From assembly GCF_011065895.1 (NCBI RefSeq), contig NZ_JAALCR010000021.1, positions 1-64,000 on the forward strand: a stretch of DNA of 64,000 nt, given 5' to 3'. Positions 61,223-64,000 of this stretch are shown one piece after another. The stretch comes from Paludisphaera rhizosphaerae (GTDB lineage: Bacteria; Planctomycetota; Planctomycetia; Isosphaerales; Isosphaeraceae). Each line of letters opens with the position of its first letter. Position 1 is the stretch's first letter. The notes under the pieces are model-generated. The model searched no databases, was not told the DNA's origin, and was given only the letters and a program-made list of their open reading frames with translations. Position numbers and translations under genes: made by a program.

Positions 61223-62386
61223 ATGAAACGAAGAAAGCTGCGCGTGGGGATGGTCGGTGGTGGCGGGTCCAGCAGCTTCTTCGGGGCGCCGCATCGCCGG
61301 GCGATCCTGATGGACAATACGTCCGAGCTGACCGCCGGCGCCCTGCGGAGCAAGCCGGCGGAGGCCCTCGCCGCGGCCGAGGATCTGTTCTTCACCCGGG
61401 GCTACGGCCACTGGAAGGATCTCGTCGACGGCGAGGCCGCCCTCCCGGATGCCGACCGGATCGACTACCTGACCATCGTCACCCCCAACGACGCCCACGC
61501 CGGCCCCGCCGAGGCCGCCGCGGAGGCCGGAATCGCCGTCCTCTGCGAGAAGCCGCTGACCACGAACCTCGACGAGGCCCGCCGGCTGCACGCGGCCGTC
61601 CAGGCGGCGGAGGTCCCGTTCGTCGTCGCGCACACGTACACGGGTTATCCCATGGTCATGTTCGCCCGCGAGCTTGTGCGCGACGGACTCATCGGCGAGA
61701 TCCGCAAGGTCGAGGCCTGGTACCCCCAGGGCTGGCTGGCCACCAAGCGCGAGGACGAGGGGAGCAAGCAGGCGTCGTGGCGGACCGACCCCGCTCAGGC
61801 GGGCGCCTCCGGCTGCGGCGGCGACATCGGCTCGCACGCCTACGAGTTCATCCGATTCGTCGCCGGCCTGCGGGCCGTGAAGCTCTCCGCACGGATGAAG
61901 TGCATCGTCCCCGGACGCTCGCTCGACGACGACTTCTCCGTCTTCGCCGAGCTGGACAACGGCGCCATCGCCACCGTGACGGCCTCGCAGATCACCGTCG
62001 GGGCCGAGAACGACAACGGCTTCCGGATCATCGGCACCGCCGGCACCCTCCAGTGGCGGCACACTCACTTCGCCCAGCTTGAACACTACGTCGCCGACAA
62101 ACCGGTCTCGATCTACCGAGCGGGGATCGACTACGGCTACATGCCGGCCTCGATCAAGCCCTACCTGCGAATGCCCAGCGGCCACCCGGAGGGCTTCCAC
62201 GAGGCCCTCGCCAACCTCCACCGAACGCTCGAATGGACGATCCGAGGCCGGCGCGGGGAGACCGTCCCGAAGCCCTTCGACCACCCCGGCATCGTCGACG
62301 GCGTGGCCGTCATGGCGTTCCTGGAGACGGCCGTCGCCAGCGCTCGCCAGGACGGGGCCTGGGTCGAAATCCCCTTCCACGCTTGA
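61223..62386 (+). CDS. Gfo/Idh/MocA family oxidoreductase
   Basis: A 387-residue enzyme with an atypical nucleotide loop [10 protein letters not shown] (12-21), then [20 protein letters not shown] and [14 protein letters not shown]. The substrate domain has [19 protein letters not shown] and [16 protein letters not shown], with the His of the active site. This subgroup has the loop GGGxxSxF, seen in sugar dehydrogenase-like members. The gene is divergent from the previous one across about 280 bases, and is followed closely by nikR. Confidence 0.92.
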   Translation: MKRRKLRVGMVGGGGSSSFFGAPHRRAILMDNTSELTAGALRSKPAEALAAAEDLFFTRGYGHWKDLVDGEAALPDADRIDYLTIVTPNDAHAGPAEAAAEAGIAVLCEKPLTTNLDEARRLHAAVQAAEVPFVVAHTYTGYPMVMFARELVRDGLIGEIRKVEAWYPQGWLATKREDEGSKQASWRTDPAQAGASGCGGDIGSHAYEFIRFVAGLRAVKLSARMKCIVPGRSLDDDFSVFAELDNGAIATVTASQITVGAENDNGFRIIGTAGTLQWRHTHFAQLEHYVADKPVSIYRAGIDYGYMPASIKPYLRMPSGHPEGFHEALANLHRTLEWTIRGRRGETVPKPFDHPGIVDGVAVMAFLETAVASARQDGAWVEIPFHA

Positions 62387-62406
62387 CGAGCGAGCGAGGT
62401 CCGACC

Positions 62407-62877
62407 GTGAAGGAAACGCTTGTCCGCTTCAGCGTGGCCATCGGCGGCGAGTTGCTCCGGCTGTTCGACGACTACCGCGAGCGCCACCGATACCCCAACC
62501 GCTCCGAGGCCGTCCGCGGCCTGATGCGCTCCGCGCTGATCGACGAGGCCGTCTGCGACGAGGAGACCGACGCCATGGGCGTCGTGACCCTCATCTACGA
62601 CCACCACTCCTCGCGAATCTCCAAGCGGCTGACCGACATCCAGCACGAGCACCTGGAGATGGTCGTCACAACCACCCACGTCCACCTGGACGCCGCCCGC
62701 TGCCTGGAGGTGATCCTCCTGCGCGGCAAGGCCGCCGCCGTCCGCAACCTCTCCGACGACCTCATCGGCACCAAGGGCGTCGAGACCGGCCGCCTCGTCC
62801 TCGCCGCCGCCTCCGCCGTCGTCGACGGACAGGGGCACGCCCACGGGCATGGGCATGCTCATCCGCATCCTCATTGA
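62407..62877 (+). CDS. nikR: Nickel-responsive regulator NikR
   Basis: A 156-residue ribbon-helix-helix repressor. The DNA-binding part is residues 1-45 (RFSVAIGGELLRLFDDY, RSEAVRGLMR). The ACT-like nickel domain carries all four ligands in the right spacing: His80, His91, His93 and Cys99. After residue 140 there is a tail of alternating His and Gly/Ala/Pro (GHAHGHGHAHPHPH), an additional metal-binding segment. NikR normally represses nickel uptake genes; none is in the window. GTG start, 20 bases after the oxidoreductase gene, so possibly co-transcribed. Confidence 0.93.
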   Translation: MKETLVRFSVAIGGELLRLFDDYRERHRYPNRSEAVRGLMRSALIDEAVCDEETDAMGVVTLIYDHHSSRISKRLTDIQHEHLEMVVTTTHVHLDAARCLEVILLRGKAAAVRNLSDDLIGTKGVETGRLVLAAASAVVDGQGHAHGHGHAHPHPH

Positions 62878-62891
62878 GGCTCGAGTTCTTG

Positions 62892-63695
62892 ATGCCTGAA
62901 GAAGAGTCGACCGAGGCACCAAGGCTTCACGCGAAGCTATTCCCGTCGGAGCCGATCATCGGCGGCCCGTTTCTGAATGCCTTCCACAAGGTCTTGAAGG
63001 CGACCTTGCCGGAATGGACCTCTCGCCTGACTGTCCGCGAGGGCGGCGTCGATCGTTGCGTAGTCGGGCCCGACGACGATCTCGCCGCGGCCATCCCGAT
63101 CGTGCCGAGGATCTCGCCGAGGGGCAGGCAAGGTGCCCACCTTTACGGAGCCTATCGGGGCCTTAGCTTCCTCCTGATTTCCTCGCCCGACAGCCTGCCG
63201 CCCAGCCATAACGTGATCAACATCTGCTCGGACGGCCGTCCCGAGATCGAAGGACGGTCTACCCACGAGTGGATCCGAACTTTCTTCGAAGCCGTCGTCG
63301 CCGCGATTCCGATCCGGTACGGCCTCGCCTGCGACGGCGAGGAATTTAGCGCGCAGAACAGCATCGCCGACGAATGGAGCGTGGAATTGGTCGGCCGGGA
63401 CATGACGAAGTCGCTTCCGGGGCTGTACTGGCTCAACTACTTCGGCGAGCCCTACGTCGACTTCATCGGCGAGACTCGCCTGACGACCGCACCTGGCCCG
63501 ATCGTCCGCAAGGTCGACCACGGCGTGTTCATCGAACTCGCCGAATCCCCCTGGGACTGGCGATCCCCGGCGTACCAGTCGCTCCGGGAGGATGTTCTGA
63601 GCCATCTCGGCCCCGAATACTTTTACTCCCTCCAGAACCCCGACCGCCCCACGATCGCCCCGACCTTCACCAGGAGCCAGTCGGCGTTGCCTTGA
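62892..63695 (+). CDS. Hypothetical protein
   Basis: A 267-residue soluble-looking protein, no signal or membrane helix. Blocks include GAYRGLSFLLISSPDSLP, PEIEGRSTHEWIRTFFEAVVAAIPIRYGLACD and GLYWLNYFGEPYVDFIG. The latter resembles the layout of some Imm52-type immunity proteins, but I cannot establish this. It starts 14 bases after nikR, with ATG. Nothing nearby indicates a toxin partner. Confidence 0.6.
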   Translation: MPEEESTEAPRLHAKLFPSEPIIGGPFLNAFHKVLKATLPEWTSRLTVREGGVDRCVVGPDDDLAAAIPIVPRISPRGRQGAHLYGAYRGLSFLLISSPDSLPPSHNVINICSDGRPEIEGRSTHEWIRTFFEAVVAAIPIRYGLACDGEEFSAQNSIADEWSVELVGRDMTKSLPGLYWLNYFGEPYVDFIGETRLTTAPGPIVRKVDHGVFIELAESPWDWRSPAYQSLREDVLSHLGPEYFYSLQNPDRPTIAPTFTRSQSALP

Positions 63696-63867
63696 ATCCA
63701 ACAAGCGACCGGTACAACTCTTCAGCGCCGACAATCCTTTTCCCCACCTGACCGCACACCCGCGAGCATTTCGACGTACAGACTCTTGGATTCGGCCGTC
63801 GATCCTTCACATCTCACGACAGATCAGTCGGATCTCGCTTCGATCGTACAACTTGCGAGGACACGTT

Positions 63868-64000
63868 ATGGGCCTCACGTCTCAAGCGGCTTCTTCCATG
63901 CGCCGATGCTTCCGTCCCGGCCTCTTCGTCGCGGCGTTCGTGAGCATCCCGGTAGGATGCGGTCAGGGCGAGCAGGCGGGGGAAAAAGCAGCCGCCCTGG
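63868..64000 (+). CDS. Start of a lipoprotein gene, cut by the window edge
   Basis: The first 44 residues are visible. They have a basic start (RRCFRPG), a hydrophobic core (LFVAAFVSIPVG) and a Cys in VGCGQG, which fits a lipobox, so a lipid-anchored protein is expected. The rest continues outside the window. The ATG has a gcgagg ribosome site seven bases upstream. Confidence 0.65.
   Translation, partial: MGLTSQAASSMRRCFRPGLFVAAFVSIPVGCGQGEQAGEKAAAL

Noticed and set aside
62892-63695. Immunity-protein (Imm52-like) call for the hypothetical gene after nikR
   Set aside because: Resemblance is limited to a few aromatic blocks and there is no toxin gene nearby, so it is left as hypothetical.

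Overview
The window is high-GC DNA from a planctomycete, most likely a member of the Isosphaeraceae. The evidence is a PEP-CTERM secreted protein, twin-arginine-exported Gfo/Idh/MocA oxidoreductases, a TIGR03067-type small secreted protein, a giant secreted protein with the planctomycetal 'LEDRLAP' N-terminal motif, many FG-GAP or orphan exported proteins, and sparse operon organisation with long repeat-bearing intergenic stretches. This is inference from protein content; no rRNA, tRNA or CRISPR array is visible.

Layout. 0-1.1 kb: a cut-off ORF at the left edge, then degenerate intergenic repeats. 1.1-13.3 kb: PEP-CTERM protein, LarA-like (DUF2088) protein, a Tat-exported oxidoreductase, an acyl-CoA dehydrogenase homologue, an SGNH-hydrolase-like membrane protein, a tandem pair of unrecognised paralogues (one Tat-exported, one not), and a PilZ protein. 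13.3-19.6 kb: alpha/beta hydrolase, a DUF3006 + ComEC-like metallo-beta-lactamase pair, a divergent DisA_N (diadenylate-cyclase-like) protein, an inositol monophosphatase and a DUF4259-like protein. 19.8-29.6 kb: polytopic membrane protein, TIGR03067 protein, secreted trypsin-like protease, FG-GAP protein, glycerophosphodiesterase, metallophosphoesterase, inorganic pyrophosphatase and an epimerase-type SDR.

29.87-33.64 kb is the most interesting part. Four co-directional genes encode a ubiquitin-like protein, a UBC-fold E2 with an HPN motif and catalytic-type Cys, a ThiF/E1-like activating enzyme, and a JAMM (JAB) peptidase. The JAMM peptidase is fused to two membrane helices flanking a long coiled coil. 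Gene order matches the known bacterial ubiquitination-like (Bil-type) operons. The membrane-tethered deconjugase, the Ala-Gly C-terminus of the modifier, the C-terminal tail on the E2 and the extra zinc-ribbon-like part of the E1 are distinctive. The four genes plausibly activate, transfer and remove the modifier near the membrane.

33.7-41.2 kb is cell-surface biosynthesis: O-antigen-ligase/TPR protein, acyltransferase-like membrane protein, a secreted Tyr/Val/Pro repeat protein, DUF2007 protein, a GT4 glycosyltransferase lacking a recognisable start codon, and a lipase. 41.3-53.5 kb holds a 1306-residue FG-GAP/Ig secreted protein, a dimethylformamidase-like protein translationally coupled to an S66 LD-carboxypeptidase, a dicarboxylate symporter, a two-domain M16 peptidase and an AT-richer hypothetical gene. 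53.6-58.0 kb holds a 2Fe-2S ferredoxin and an isolated nuoL-nuoM pair. 58.3-64 kb holds three Gfo/Idh/MocA oxidoreductases, NikR, a hypothetical protein and the start of a lipoprotein gene. Several families of palindromic repeats lie between genes, densest at 49.7-53.6 kb.
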